A stretch of 64,000 nt of DNA from Streptomyces sp. NBC_00414 (GTDB taxonomy: Bacteria > Actinomycetota > Actinomycetes > Streptomycetales > Streptomycetaceae): NCBI RefSeq assembly GCF_036038375.1, contig NZ_CP107935.1, positions 6,386,001 to 6,450,000 of the forward strand, written 5' to 3'. The notes under the pieces are model-generated. The model saw only the letters and a program-made list of their open reading frames with translations, made no database searches and had not been told where the DNA came from. Below are positions 48,954-57,269 of this stretch, one piece after another. The translations under genes and the position numbers were made by a program. Numbering within the stretch: position 1 is the first letter of the stretch; each line of letters starts with the position of its first letter.

Positions 48954-50177
48954 GTGGCTGGGATCAGGACCGGCGGTGAGAGCGGGGTGAACCTGCTCGC
49001 ACTGCGCAGTCACAACGCCGCGCTGCTGCTCGACCTGCTGCGGCGGGCCGGGCGGGCGGGGGTCAGCCGCCTCGAACTCGCCGAGCGCACGGGGCTGACT
49101 CCGCAGGCCGTCAGCAAGATCACCGCCCGGTTGCGTGAGGACGGCCTGGTCACCGAGGCGGGACGGCGGGCCTCCACGGGAGGCAAGCCCAGGACCGCGC
49201 TGCGGCTGGTGCCGGAGGCCGGGCGCGCGGTGGGACTCCAGGTCGACCGGGACGAGCTGTGGGCCGTCCTCGTCGACCTCACGGGCGCGGTCGTGGCGGA
49301 GCGCCGGGCCGCGCTCGACCTGGGAGCCGGGGCGGAGGCCGTACTGGCAGTGGTCGTGGACGAGGCCCGGGTGCTGGTGGAAGGGCTGCCCCGCCCCGGC
49401 ACCGGCACCAGCCCCGGCACCGTCGGGCCCGCCGAGTCCATCGAACCTCCCGTGTCCCCCGTGTCCCCCGTGCCCTCCGTGTCCTCCGTGTCCGCCAAGT
49501 CCACCGTTCTCGGTGTCGGGGTCGCCATGCCCGGGCCGCTCGACCACACGCACGGCGTGCTGCACCGGGTGACCGGGTTCCCCGAGTGGGACGGGTTTCC
49601 GCTGCGGGACGCCCTGGCCCGGCGGCTCGGGGTGCCCGTGGTCCTGGACAAGGACACGAACGCGGCGGCGCTCGGGCTGGCCGTCGGCGGCGAGGTCGGA
49701 GCTTTCGCGTACCTGCATCTCGGTACGGGACTGGGTGCCGGGCTCGTGCTCGGCGGGGCCGTGCACCGCGGGGCCCGTACCGGGGCGGGGGAGTTCGGGC
49801 ATCAGGTCATCCAGCTGGACGGACCGCCCTGCCCGTGCGGCAACCGGGGCTGCGTCGAGGCGCTCTGTCTCGCGGCGGTGGCCCGGGGCGACATCGACGA
49901 GGCGGCCCGTGTCCTCGGCGAGGGCGCCTCGAACCTCGTCGGACTGCTCGACATCGACCTCGTCCTGCTCGGCGGCCGCACGGTCACCGCGGAGTCCGAA
50001 CGCTTCGTACGCGGCGTCGGCGCGGTCCTGGACACCCATGCCCGGCGCGAGGGCGCCGGCAGCCCCGTACCGGTGCGGATCGCGCCCGGCGGCGCGCGGG
50101 CGGTGGCGGAGGGCGCGGCCCAACTGCTGCTGGCCCCGCTGTTCGGACGGACACGGGCCCTGACCGGAGGAGGCTGA
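48954..50177 (+). CDS. ROK-family transcriptional regulator
   Basis: 407 residues from the GTG at 48954 behind AGAGGGG. An N-terminal winged helix-turn-helix (RLELAERTGLTPQAVSKITA, STGGKPRTALRL) is followed by the ROK sugar-kinase fold: GVGVAMPGPLD, VVLDKDTNAAALG, HLGTGLGAGLVLGG, GEFGHQVIQLDGPPC with the zinc motif CPCGNRGCVEAL. ROK repressors respond to sugars or sugar phosphates. A Pro/Ser/Val-rich insert of about 35 residues (VSPVSPVPSVSSVS), made by 9-nt DNA repeats at 49450-49500, breaks the fold in a surface loop and is unusual. It likely regulates the divergent Gfo/Idh-UPF0303 operon. Confidence 0.92.
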   Translation: MAGIRTGGESGVNLLALRSHNAALLLDLLRRAGRAGVSRLELAERTGLTPQAVSKITARLREDGLVTEAGRRASTGGKPRTALRLVPEAGRAVGLQVDRDELWAVLVDLTGAVVAERRAALDLGAGAEAVLAVVVDEARVLVEGLPRPGTGTSPGTVGPAESIEPPVSPVSPVPSVSSVSAKSTVLGVGVAMPGPLDHTHGVLHRVTGFPEWDGFPLRDALARRLGVPVVLDKDTNAAALGLAVGGEVGAFAYLHLGTGLGAGLVLGGAVHRGARTGAGEFGHQVIQLDGPPCPCGNRGCVEALCLAAVARGDIDEAARVLGEGASNLVGLLDIDLVLLGGRTVTAESERFVRGVGAVLDTHARREGAGSPVPVRIAPGGARAVAEGAAQLLLAPLFGRTRALTGGG

Positions 50178-50361
50178 GCGACGGGATCGGCCCCCTCGGC
50201 CGGGAGCCGCCCCTTGACCCGGGAGCAGCCCCTGGACCGGGCGTGCCCCCGTGGCGCAGACCCGACCGGACGCGCTCCCGCCCCCGAAAGGCCCCCGAAC
50301 GGCCCCCGCCCCCGCGCGCCGCGGCAGCCCCCGCCCACCTCCGTGGCAGGCTCCCGTGTCC

Positions 50362-51237
50362 ATGCGACTGAGCAAGCCCCTGTCTCTCGCCGTGACCGCT
50401 GCAGCCGCCCTCACCTCCGTGCCCGCCGCACAGGTCTCCGCCCAGGCCCTCCCCGGGTCCGGGCCCGACCAGCACGTCGGCCGGCTCGAACCGGACCGGC
50501 TCGAACCGGGCCGGCCCGCCTGCGCCGCCTCCGGGAAGCGGGAGTTTCCCGTCCGTACCCGGATCCACGGCGGGCCCGATGTCTACGAGGCCGGTGGCGG
50601 ATACCGGATCTGGTACATCGACCTCACCAACACCACCGACGTGACCTGCGAGAACGTCCACCCGGTCGTCGTCCTGGTGGACGAGAAGCGGGCGTTGACG
50701 CCGGAGCAGCCGCGTCTGGAGTTCTACGACGGGCAGCGGCCCCGGCCCGTGACCTTCGAGCGGACCGACGAGGACGAGCACATCGGCGTGCTCGGCGCCT
50801 CCGTGCCCGGCGGGTCCGGTGATTCCGGGGAGGACGACTTCCCGGGGTTCACCGTGGCGCCCGGCAGGACCCTCTCCGTCAAGGTGCGGCTCGCGGTCAC
50901 CTCGGACGCGGTGGCCAACGACGTCGTCGCGAACGCGGCCGTCGTACAGCGCCACGACGACGACGGCGCCTGGGTGGGCCAGTCGAACGACTACCGGTTC
51001 CGCATCGTCGGGGGCGGGGCGGGGGAGCAGGGGACGGCCGAGCCGCGCGGCGACGCGGCGGACCGGGAGCGGGTGCCGGGCGCCTCCGACGGCTTACCGG
51101 ACGGACTCCCGTTCGCCGAAGAACTGGCCGGTACGGGACTGTCGTCGCCCCGCGCCGTCCTCGCCGCGTCGGCCGGCGCGCTGCTGCTCCTGGCCGCCGG
51201 GGCCACCGCACTGGTCGTGGCCCGCCGCAGACGCTGA
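50362..51237 (+). CDS. Secreted cell-wall protein with LAXTG sorting signal
   Basis: 291 residues. A signal peptide ends near VSAQA. The exported domain (RIWYIDLTNTTDVTCENVHP, TVAPGRTLSVKVRLAVTS, WVGQSNDYRFRI) looks like a beta-sandwich. The C-terminus has the three parts of a sortase signal: LAGTG at 255-259, a hydrophobic stretch, and the tail ARRRR. LAXTG is the motif recognised by class E sortases, and one is encoded 12 kb away. Function of the displayed domain is unknown. Start: ATG at 50362 (GTG at 50356 possible). Confidence 0.82.
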   Translation: MRLSKPLSLAVTAAAALTSVPAAQVSAQALPGSGPDQHVGRLEPDRLEPGRPACAASGKREFPVRTRIHGGPDVYEAGGGYRIWYIDLTNTTDVTCENVHPVVVLVDEKRALTPEQPRLEFYDGQRPRPVTFERTDEDEHIGVLGASVPGGSGDSGEDDFPGFTVAPGRTLSVKVRLAVTSDAVANDVVANAAVVQRHDDDGAWVGQSNDYRFRIVGGGAGEQGTAEPRGDAADRERVPGASDGLPDGLPFAEELAGTGLSSPRAVLAASAGALLLLAAGATALVVARRRR

Positions 51238-51268
51238 ACACGAGGCGGGTCACCGCGCGGGCCCTCAC

Positions 51269-51311
51269 CCGCCCTCTCCCTCGTCCGCCCTCTCCCTCGT
51301 CCGCCCTCTCC
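51269..51311. repeat. 16-nt direct repeat, 2.7 copies
   Basis: CCGCCCTCTCCCTCGT occurs twice in tandem (51269-51284, 51285-51300) and is followed by the first 11 bases of a third. It sits in the short gap between the LAXTG protein gene and the HAD gene. Confidence 0.9.
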
Positions 51312-51420
51312 ACCAAGATCCAGCGCATGGCTAGGCTGGGGGCGTCGGCACACAGCTGTGTCCGGTGATGCGGGCGCACCCGCACGGCTCACGCAGAACG
51401 CGTACGGCAGGAGACGGCAC

Positions 51421-52200
51421 ATGGCAGAGCGCAAGCCCATCGAATCGTGGCTCACGGACATGGACGGGGTGCTCATCCACGAGGGTGTGCCGATCCCCGG
51501 CGCCGACGCCTTCATAAAGAAGCTCAGGGAGTCCGGGAAGCCCTTCCTGGTCCTCACCAACAACTCCATCTACACGGCCCGTGACCTGCACGCCCGCCTG
51601 CGCCGGATGGGCCTGGACGTGCCGGTCGAGAACATCTGGACGTCCGCCCTGGCCACCGCCCAGTTCCTGGAGGACCAGCGCCCCGAGGGCTCCGCGTACG
51701 TCATCGGCGAGGCGGGTCTGACCACCGCGCTGCACGACATCGGGTACGTGCTGACCGACCACGACCCCGACTACGTGGTCCTCGGCGAGACCCGTACGTA
51801 CTCCTTCGAGGCCATGACGAAGGCGGTGCGGCTGATCAACGACGGCGCCCGTTTCATCGCCACGAACCCCGACGAGACCGGCCCCTCGGCCGAGGGCGCG
51901 CTGCCCGCCACCGGAGCGGTCGCCGCGCTGATCACCAAGGCGACCGGCAAGCAGCCGTACTTCGCGGGCAAGCCGAACCCGCTGATGATGCGGACGGGAC
52001 TCAACACCATCGGCGCGCACTCCGAGACCAGCGCGATGATCGGCGACCGCATGGACACCGACGTGCTGGCCGGTCTGGAGGCGGGCATGGAGACCTTCCT
52101 CGTCCTCACCGGTCTCACCACCCGGGCGGAGATCGAGAAGTACCCGTACCGCCCGTCCACGATCGTCGACTCCATCGCGGACCTCGTCGAACGGATCTGA
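51421..52200 (+). CDS. HAD-superfamily hydrolase, NagD-like
   Basis: 259 residues. HAD class IIA phosphatase: motif I LTDMDGVLIHEGVPIPG with nucleophile and acid Asp, motif II LVLTNNS, motif III/IV with GKPNPLMM and MIGDRMDTDVLAGLEAGM. The cap domain lies between motifs II and III. Members remove phosphate from sugar phosphates or nucleotides; NagD acts on UMP. Start: ATG at 51421, AGGAGA at 51408-51413. It is followed by short GAGCCACCCGTACG repeats (52199-52250). Confidence 0.92.
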   Translation: MAERKPIESWLTDMDGVLIHEGVPIPGADAFIKKLRESGKPFLVLTNNSIYTARDLHARLRRMGLDVPVENIWTSALATAQFLEDQRPEGSAYVIGEAGLTTALHDIGYVLTDHDPDYVVLGETRTYSFEAMTKAVRLINDGARFIATNPDETGPSAEGALPATGAVAALITKATGKQPYFAGKPNPLMMRTGLNTIGAHSETSAMIGDRMDTDVLAGLEAGMETFLVLTGLTTRAEIEKYPYRPSTIVDSIADLVERI

Positions 52201-52322
52201 GCCACCCGTACGAGCCACCCGCACGGGCCACCGCACGAGCCACCCGTACGGAGCAGTGGGCCCCCTCCCCGGATGCGTCCCCGAGTCCCGGGGAGGACGC
52301 TCCAAGTGTCTGGAGGTTCACG

Positions 52323-52937
52323 ATGGGTTCACTGCGACTCGCTCTCTGTGCCGGTGCGGCGGCTGCCGCCGCACTCGCCCCCACCGCGTACGCCGCCGAC
52401 GGAGGTGTCCGGGTGACCCCGGGCTCCCCGGCCCCCGGCAGCGACATCCGGCTGCGGGTCCAGGGGTGCACCGGGATGACCGGCACCGCCGCGTCCGAGG
52501 CGTTCGTCGCCGACGCGCAGCTCACCGGGACTCCCGGGACCCTCAGCGGCGAGACCCGTGTCCGCTCGACGCTCGACCCCGGCACGTACGACGTCAAGGT
52601 CACCTGTGACGGCTTCGAGCACAAGATCAAGGGCACGGTCACCGTCGCCGACAAGAAGCAGCGCGAAAAGCGGGAGCGGGAGCAGAAGGAGAAGAAGCGG
52701 GAGCAGGAGGAGCAGAAGGGGAAGCGGGATCCCGCGTCCCCTGCCGCGTCCGCGCCCGCCTCCCCCGTCGCCCCCGTGCACGCGGGCGGTGGCGGTACCG
52801 CCCGGCTCGCCGCCGCCGAGGCCCGCTCGGAGGGACCCGGCACCCGGCACGCGGTCGTCGGCCTCGTCCTGGCCGGAGTCGCCGCCGTCGCCGTGGCCGT
52901 CAGCAGCGCCCGGCGGTCGCGCGGTCGCGCGGACTGA
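52323..52937 (+). CDS. Secreted, membrane-anchored protein paired with class F sortase
   Basis: 204 residues. A signal peptide (LCAGAAAAAALAPTAYA), a small beta-rich domain (VTPGSPAPGSDIRLRVQGC, YDVKVTCDGFEHKIKGTVTV) with a probable disulphide, then a very charged Lys/Glu/Arg helix (REKREREQKEKKREQEEQKG), a Pro/Ala linker, and a C-terminal membrane helix with a basic tail. The sortase gene begins 7 bp after its stop, so the two are co-transcribed and this is a likely substrate or partner, although I see no textbook sorting motif. GGAGG at 52312 precedes the ATG. Confidence 0.82.
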   Translation: MGSLRLALCAGAAAAAALAPTAYAADGGVRVTPGSPAPGSDIRLRVQGCTGMTGTAASEAFVADAQLTGTPGTLSGETRVRSTLDPGTYDVKVTCDGFEHKIKGTVTVADKKQREKREREQKEKKREQEEQKGKRDPASPAASAPASPVAPVHAGGGGTARLAAAEARSEGPGTRHAVVGLVLAGVAAVAVAVSSARRSRGRAD

Positions 52938-52943
52938 GCGGCC

Positions 52944-53636
52944 ATGTCGAAACGCGGGCATCGCGAACGGAGCGAACCCCGGGAGCACGCCTCGGGCGGT
53001 GGCCGGCTCCTGATGGGAGTGGCCTGGGCGCTGCTGCTGCTCGGACTGTGGCTGTGGGGCCGAGAGGTCACCGACGTACGGCAGGGCATATCCTCGCCGA
53101 CCACCGGTGACGTGGCGGCGGTCGGACGGCCGCTCGGTGTCGAACTGCCGCCCGCGGTCCGGCCGCTGCGGGCCGCGCGGCCCCAGCGCGTGGACGTGCC
53201 GGCCCTGGGCGTCCAGGCGCCCGTGGTGAGCCGCGGGCTCGACCCGCGCGGGGCGATCGATCCGCCGCCGTACGGGCAGCCGGGGACGGTCGGCTGGTAC
53301 GAGGACGGGGTGCGGCCCGGGGCGGCCGGGACCGCGCTGCTCGTCGGGCACGTGGACACCGACACCCGGCCCGCGGTCTTCTACCACCTCAGCGAGGTGC
53401 GGCCGGGCGCGGAGGTCCGGGTGGTCCGGGACGACGGCACGGTCGCCGAGTTCACAGTCGAGGACGTACAGGTCTTCGCCCGCGACCGCTTCGACGCCCG
53501 GAAGGCGTACGGGGTACGGCAGACCGGGCGCGCCGAACTCCGGCTCATCACGTGCGGCGGCACCTTCGACCGGGACAGCCGCACCTACACGGCGAACGTG
53601 GTCGTCTCCGCGTACCTCAGCGGCACCGGTCGATGA
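52944..53636 (+). CDS. Class F sortase
   Basis: 230 residues. One N-terminal membrane helix (RLLMGVAWALLLLGLWLWG), then a sortase domain with PYGQPGTVGWYEDGVRPG, the catalytic His in LLVGHVDTDT (about 136), Cys in LITCGGTFD (about 204) and Arg in RDSRTYTANVVV. Class F sortases are common in actinobacteria and poorly understood. It forms an operon with the secreted protein gene before it. Confidence 0.9.
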   Translation: MSKRGHRERSEPREHASGGGRLLMGVAWALLLLGLWLWGREVTDVRQGISSPTTGDVAAVGRPLGVELPPAVRPLRAARPQRVDVPALGVQAPVVSRGLDPRGAIDPPPYGQPGTVGWYEDGVRPGAAGTALLVGHVDTDTRPAVFYHLSEVRPGAEVRVVRDDGTVAEFTVEDVQVFARDRFDARKAYGVRQTGRAELRLITCGGTFDRDSRTYTANVVVSAYLSGTGR

Positions 53637-54092
53637 ACGGATGAGCGGACGGGCGGTGGCAGCACCTTGCCCGGTCGACGACCCGCTCCCCCCGGAGCCG
53701 TCGACCGGGCTGGTCCTCGACCGTGCGCGCACGGGCTGCGGGAGTAACCCGGCGACCGGCACGGGAGGTTCAGGGTCCCATCCGGGTGTGTGCGGATGGT
53801 CGGACAGCCGGGGGCCCGGGCCGTCTGAGACGACTCTAGAACGTATGAGCGTTCCGGCCTAGGGTCTGAATGACGCCAAGTCCCGCTCCGGTGGCACTGA
53901 GTTATCCGCGCAGGTGGCCGGAGTGCCGTGGCAGCGGCGAGGCGGGTCCGCGGGCCCCGCTGCCCGCCCCGCGGCAGCCCGGTCGTTCATCGCTGTAACA
54001 GCTGGCCGACAAGGCGTGACTGTGCTCGTGGGCGGCCCGACACGTATGTCAGGATTGATACTTCGGACGGTGCACCCGAGGGGGAGTTTTCG
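53637..54092. other. Intergenic region upstream of cslZ
   Basis: 456 bp without a credible gene; the open frame at 53641-53862 translates to low-complexity sequence without homology signs. It should contain the cslZ promoter; the part nearest the gene (54040-54090) is less G/C-rich (ATGTCAGGATTGATACTTCGG) and GAGGGGGAG at 54078-54086 is the ribosome site. The left part probably ends the sortase transcript, but no strong hairpin was found. Confidence 0.5.
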
Positions 54093-55112
54093 ATGTACGG
54101 GAGCAGGGGGGCCGGGGCAAGGGCGTCCGTGGCGGTGGCCGGAGCTGTGCTGCTGCTCGCAGGATGTTCGTCCTCGGACGACGGCGGCGACAAGGACAAG
54201 TCGGGCGCCAAGGTGAGCCAGCAGCCCAAGGACAAGGACCCGTTCTGGGTCAACCCGGAGGGGAACGCGGCTGAGCAGGTCGCCACCTATGAGAAGGACG
54301 GCAAGGACGAGGACGCCGAGCTGATCCGTACGATCGCCGAGCAGCCCACCGGTCAGTGGCTCACTCCGGAGAACGCCGAGCAGGAGGCGCGCGGTTTCAC
54401 CGAGGCCGCCGCGAAGGCCGACCGGGACGCGCTGCTCGTCGTCTACAACATCCCGCACCGCGACTGCGGCCAGTTCTCCAGCGGCGGCGCCGCCGACGGC
54501 AACGCGTACCGGGGCTTCATCGACCAGGTCGCCAAGGGCATCGGCGACCGGGCGGCCACGGTGATCCTGGAGCCGGACGCGGTCCTGCACATGGTGGACG
54601 GCTGCACCCCGGACGAGTTCCACGAGGAGCGGTACGACCTCCTGCGGGGCGCGGTGGAGAAGTTCGAGTCGCTGAAGAACACGAAGGTCTACCTGGACGC
54701 GGGCAACGCGGGCTGGGGCAAGCCCGACGACATCGCCGAGCCGCTGAAGCTGGCGGGCGTCGAGAACGCGAGCGGCTTCGCGGTCAACGTGTCCAACTTC
54801 TACAAGACGCCCGACAGCACGAAGTACGGCAAGGAGCTGTCGTCGAAGGTCGGCGACAAGCCCTTCGTGATCGACACCAGCCGCAACGGCAACGGCCCGT
54901 ACACGGAGGGCGATCCGGAGGAGAACTGGTGCAACCCGCCGGGGCGCGCCCTGGGTGAGGCACCCACGACGAAGACCGGTGACGACCTCGTCGACGCCTA
55001 TCTGTGGATCAAGCGGCCCGGCGAGTCCGACGGCACCTGCAAGGACGGCCCGAAGGCGGGCCAGTGGTGGCCGGAGTACGCGCTGAAGCTCGCGAAGGCG
55101 AGCAAGCAGTAG
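54093..55112 (+). CDS. cslZ: CslZ, GH6 endoglucanase lipoprotein
   Basis: 339 residues. A lipoprotein signal with lipobox LLLAGC (Cys25), a charged linker, then a glycoside hydrolase family 6 domain: VVYNIPHRDCGQF (family signature with an active-site Asp), VILEPDAVLHM (catalytic Asp) and VIDTSRNGNGP. GH6 enzymes cut beta-1,4-glucan by inversion. In S. coelicolor and S. lividans the gene beside cslA and glxA encodes such an enzyme, thought to trim or release the tip glycan made by CslA. It converges on glxA across a perfect palindrome. Confidence 0.92.
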   Translation: MYGSRGAGARASVAVAGAVLLLAGCSSSDDGGDKDKSGAKVSQQPKDKDPFWVNPEGNAAEQVATYEKDGKDEDAELIRTIAEQPTGQWLTPENAEQEARGFTEAAAKADRDALLVVYNIPHRDCGQFSSGGAADGNAYRGFIDQVAKGIGDRAATVILEPDAVLHMVDGCTPDEFHEERYDLLRGAVEKFESLKNTKVYLDAGNAGWGKPDDIAEPLKLAGVENASGFAVNVSNFYKTPDSTKYGKELSSKVGDKPFVIDTSRNGNGPYTEGDPEENWCNPPGRALGEAPTTKTGDDLVDAYLWIKRPGESDGTCKDGPKAGQWWPEYALKLAKASKQ

Positions 55113-55127
55113 CCATCCGCTCGTCAT

Positions 55128-55169
55128 GTGACTGGGGCGCCCTCCGCATGCGGAGGGCGCCCCAGTCAC
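55128..55169. terminator. Perfect 42-nt palindrome between cslZ and glxA
   Basis: Arms 55128-55148 and 55149-55169 are exact 21-nt reverse complements with no unpaired centre (GCATGC in the middle). It lies 15 bp after the cslZ stop and 27 bp before the glxA stop, so it is placed to end both converging transcripts. Confidence 0.85.
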
Positions 55170-55196
55170 GCGACGACTGCTGTCGTCAGGCCGGTG

Positions 55197-57134
55197 TCAG
55201 GGGATCTTCACCCACTGGGCCTTGCTCGGGGTGCCCTGGTCGTCCGTCACGAACAGCATGTACCAGCCGGACTCGACGAGGTTGCGGCTCTTCGGGACGG
55301 TGACCTCGATGCCGTTCTTCGTCTTCTCGAAGTCCAGCGCGATCGACCGCTGGTCGACGTCGGTTACGTGCGTCGAGGCGCTCGGCCGGATCAGCCGGGC
55401 CGACTTGATCGACGAGGAGTGCTTCGACGTGAAGGCCGCCGACTCACCGCGCGCGATGGTCTTCGGGCCGCCGGAGAGCGTCGGCCGCGAACCCTGGAAC
55501 AGGTACGGCGGCGTGTAGATCTCCACGCGCTGCTCGAACTTGCCCGGCTTCGTGTTGGCCTTGTCGGCGTAGAGCGAGTCCGAGCCGAAGAACATCACGC
55601 GGCCGTCGGGCAGCAGGATCGAGCCCGAGTGGTAGTTGCGGCCCACCAGCGGGTCGGCGACCCGCTTGAACTCGTTGGTCTTCGAGTCGTACATCCGCGC
55701 CTGGAGGATGTTGGTGTCGCCGCGCCCGCGGTAGTCCTCCGAGCCGCCCGACACCAGCACGTCGTCGTCGGGGAGGATCGAGTACTGCGGGTAGCGCGTG
55801 CCCTTCTCCATCTCGGGACCGTCGGTGAACTTCGGGTTGTCGGCCAGCAGGTCGATGATGCGGGTCTTCTTGCTGGACAGCTTGGACTCGCCGACCCCGC
55901 CGCCGCCGATCACCATGTACTTCTCGTCCTGCGCGGGCGGCAGCAGCACCGTGCCCGCGGTCTCCAGGAGCTTCGGGTCGGACATGCCCTTGAGCTTCTT
56001 GAACTTGTTCGACTCCAGGTCCCAGACGCCCGGGTCACGGCCGACGTCGTCGGGTCCGTAGCCGGCGTTCGCGCCCGAGTAGAACAGCTTGCCGTTCTGC
56101 ATCAGGGAGATCGCCGGATAGGTCGGGAACTGCCGGACGCCGTCGGTGTACGTCCACTTCTTGGTCTTCGGGTCGTACACCTCGTTCTTGCCCGGCACCA
56201 GCTGGCCGATCTCGTCCAGGCCGGAGAGGCTGAGGATCTTGCCGTCGGACAGCGTGGTGAGCGTCGGGTACCAGCGCGCCTCGTTCATCGGGTCGACCTT
56301 GATGTACTTCTCGGCGACCGGGTCGAACTCGTAGGCGTCCTTGATGCCCTGGAAGTCCTTCTTGTCGAGGGCGAGCTTCTGGGCGATGCCGTACGTGTTG
56401 CGCGCGTCGGCACCCGACAGGCCCTGCACGCGGTAGTTGTCCTGCGTGCCCGTCTCGTACTTGGAGCCGCTCTTCTGCGCCTCGACGTAGATCCGGCCGA
56501 GGCCCGGTTCGTTGCGCAGGAACTTGCCGGTCGCCTTGTCGAAGACCTTCTTGGCCCGCTCGACGACGACCGGGTCCTTCGACACGAACGTCTTGCCGTT
56601 CTCCTTGCCGGAGAAGCGGGTTCCGGCGGGCAGGGTGATCGGCTCGTCCGGGTTCTCGTTGTGGACGACCATCAGGCCGCCCGCCTTGGTGATGTCGCCC
56701 TTGAGCTTCTCGTAGCGCTTGGTGCCGCCCGCGATCAGCAGATTGCCGTTGGGCAGTTGGGTGTGGCCGGTGCAGAACAGGTCGGCCGGCGTCGGGACCT
56801 TCTTGATCGTCTTCTTGACCGGGTCCCAGATGCGCGTGTCGAACTTCTTCGCGTCGAAGTTGTCCTGGTTGTTGCCCGAACCGGCGATCAGCAGGATCTT
56901 GCCGGTGTGCAGAAGCGCGGCGTGAATGGTGTTCAGCCGGTACTTCTCGGGGAACTCGACGATGTCCCACTTGCCGTTCGCGGCCTTGTACTCAGGCCTG
57001 TTGATCTTGTACTCGTGGTACTGCTCCGACCCGAAGCGGTACAGCGCGGGTCCGTTCATCCCGGCCAGCGCAAGCACCACCGCCGCACCTATCGCGATGC
57101 GGCGGGCACGGCGGCGGCTGGAACCGTCTTTCAC
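55197..57134 (-). CDS. glxA: GlxA, mono-copper radical oxidase
   Basis: 645 residues, the exact length of S. lividans GlxA, from GTG. A membrane anchor near residues 12-30, then a seven-bladed Kelch-type propeller and a C-terminal beta-sandwich. Catalytic features are all present: Cys121 (LFCTGHTQL) to crosslink with Tyr289, the stacking Trp288 (EARWYPTL), the copper ligands Tyr501-His502 (GRNYHSGS) and the late His in RPSASTHVTD. It oxidises a primary alcohol, probably on the glycan made by CslA, and yields hydrogen peroxide. It is needed for hyphal-tip glycan deposition and development in S. lividans. It lies downstream of cslA on the same strand, 135 bp apart. Confidence 0.97.
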   Translation of the reverse strand: MKDGSSRRRARRIAIGAAVVLALAGMNGPALYRFGSEQYHEYKINRPEYKAANGKWDIVEFPEKYRLNTIHAALLHTGKILLIAGSGNNQDNFDAKKFDTRIWDPVKKTIKKVPTPADLFCTGHTQLPNGNLLIAGGTKRYEKLKGDITKAGGLMVVHNENPDEPITLPAGTRFSGKENGKTFVSKDPVVVERAKKVFDKATGKFLRNEPGLGRIYVEAQKSGSKYETGTQDNYRVQGLSGADARNTYGIAQKLALDKKDFQGIKDAYEFDPVAEKYIKVDPMNEARWYPTLTTLSDGKILSLSGLDEIGQLVPGKNEVYDPKTKKWTYTDGVRQFPTYPAISLMQNGKLFYSGANAGYGPDDVGRDPGVWDLESNKFKKLKGMSDPKLLETAGTVLLPPAQDEKYMVIGGGGVGESKLSSKKTRIIDLLADNPKFTDGPEMEKGTRYPQYSILPDDDVLVSGGSEDYRGRGDTNILQARMYDSKTNEFKRVADPLVGRNYHSGSILLPDGRVMFFGSDSLYADKANTKPGKFEQRVEIYTPPYLFQGSRPTLSGGPKTIARGESAAFTSKHSSSIKSARLIRPSASTHVTDVDQRSIALDFEKTKNGIEVTVPKSRNLVESGWYMLFVTDDQGTPSKAQWVKIP

Positions 57135-57269
57135 TTCAAATCCCGTCTAACTCGGCTTGCTTGACTGGCCCGGCGTGGCGGCCGGCGGCGACCGGAAGGA
57201 TCTTCCGGCCCCGGCCCGACCGCCGGCCCGGCCCCTGGGAGGAGATACGTGGCGCGGCGGCCGCGTATC

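Noticed and set aside
53641..53862. 73-codon open frame after the class F sortase
   Set aside because: No ribosome site and a Gly/Ser/Pro-rich translation without pattern; treated as non-coding.
55197..57134. Secreted galactose oxidase of fungal type
   Set aside because: The membrane anchor, the stacking Trp288 next to Tyr289 and the cslA/cslZ context identify GlxA instead.
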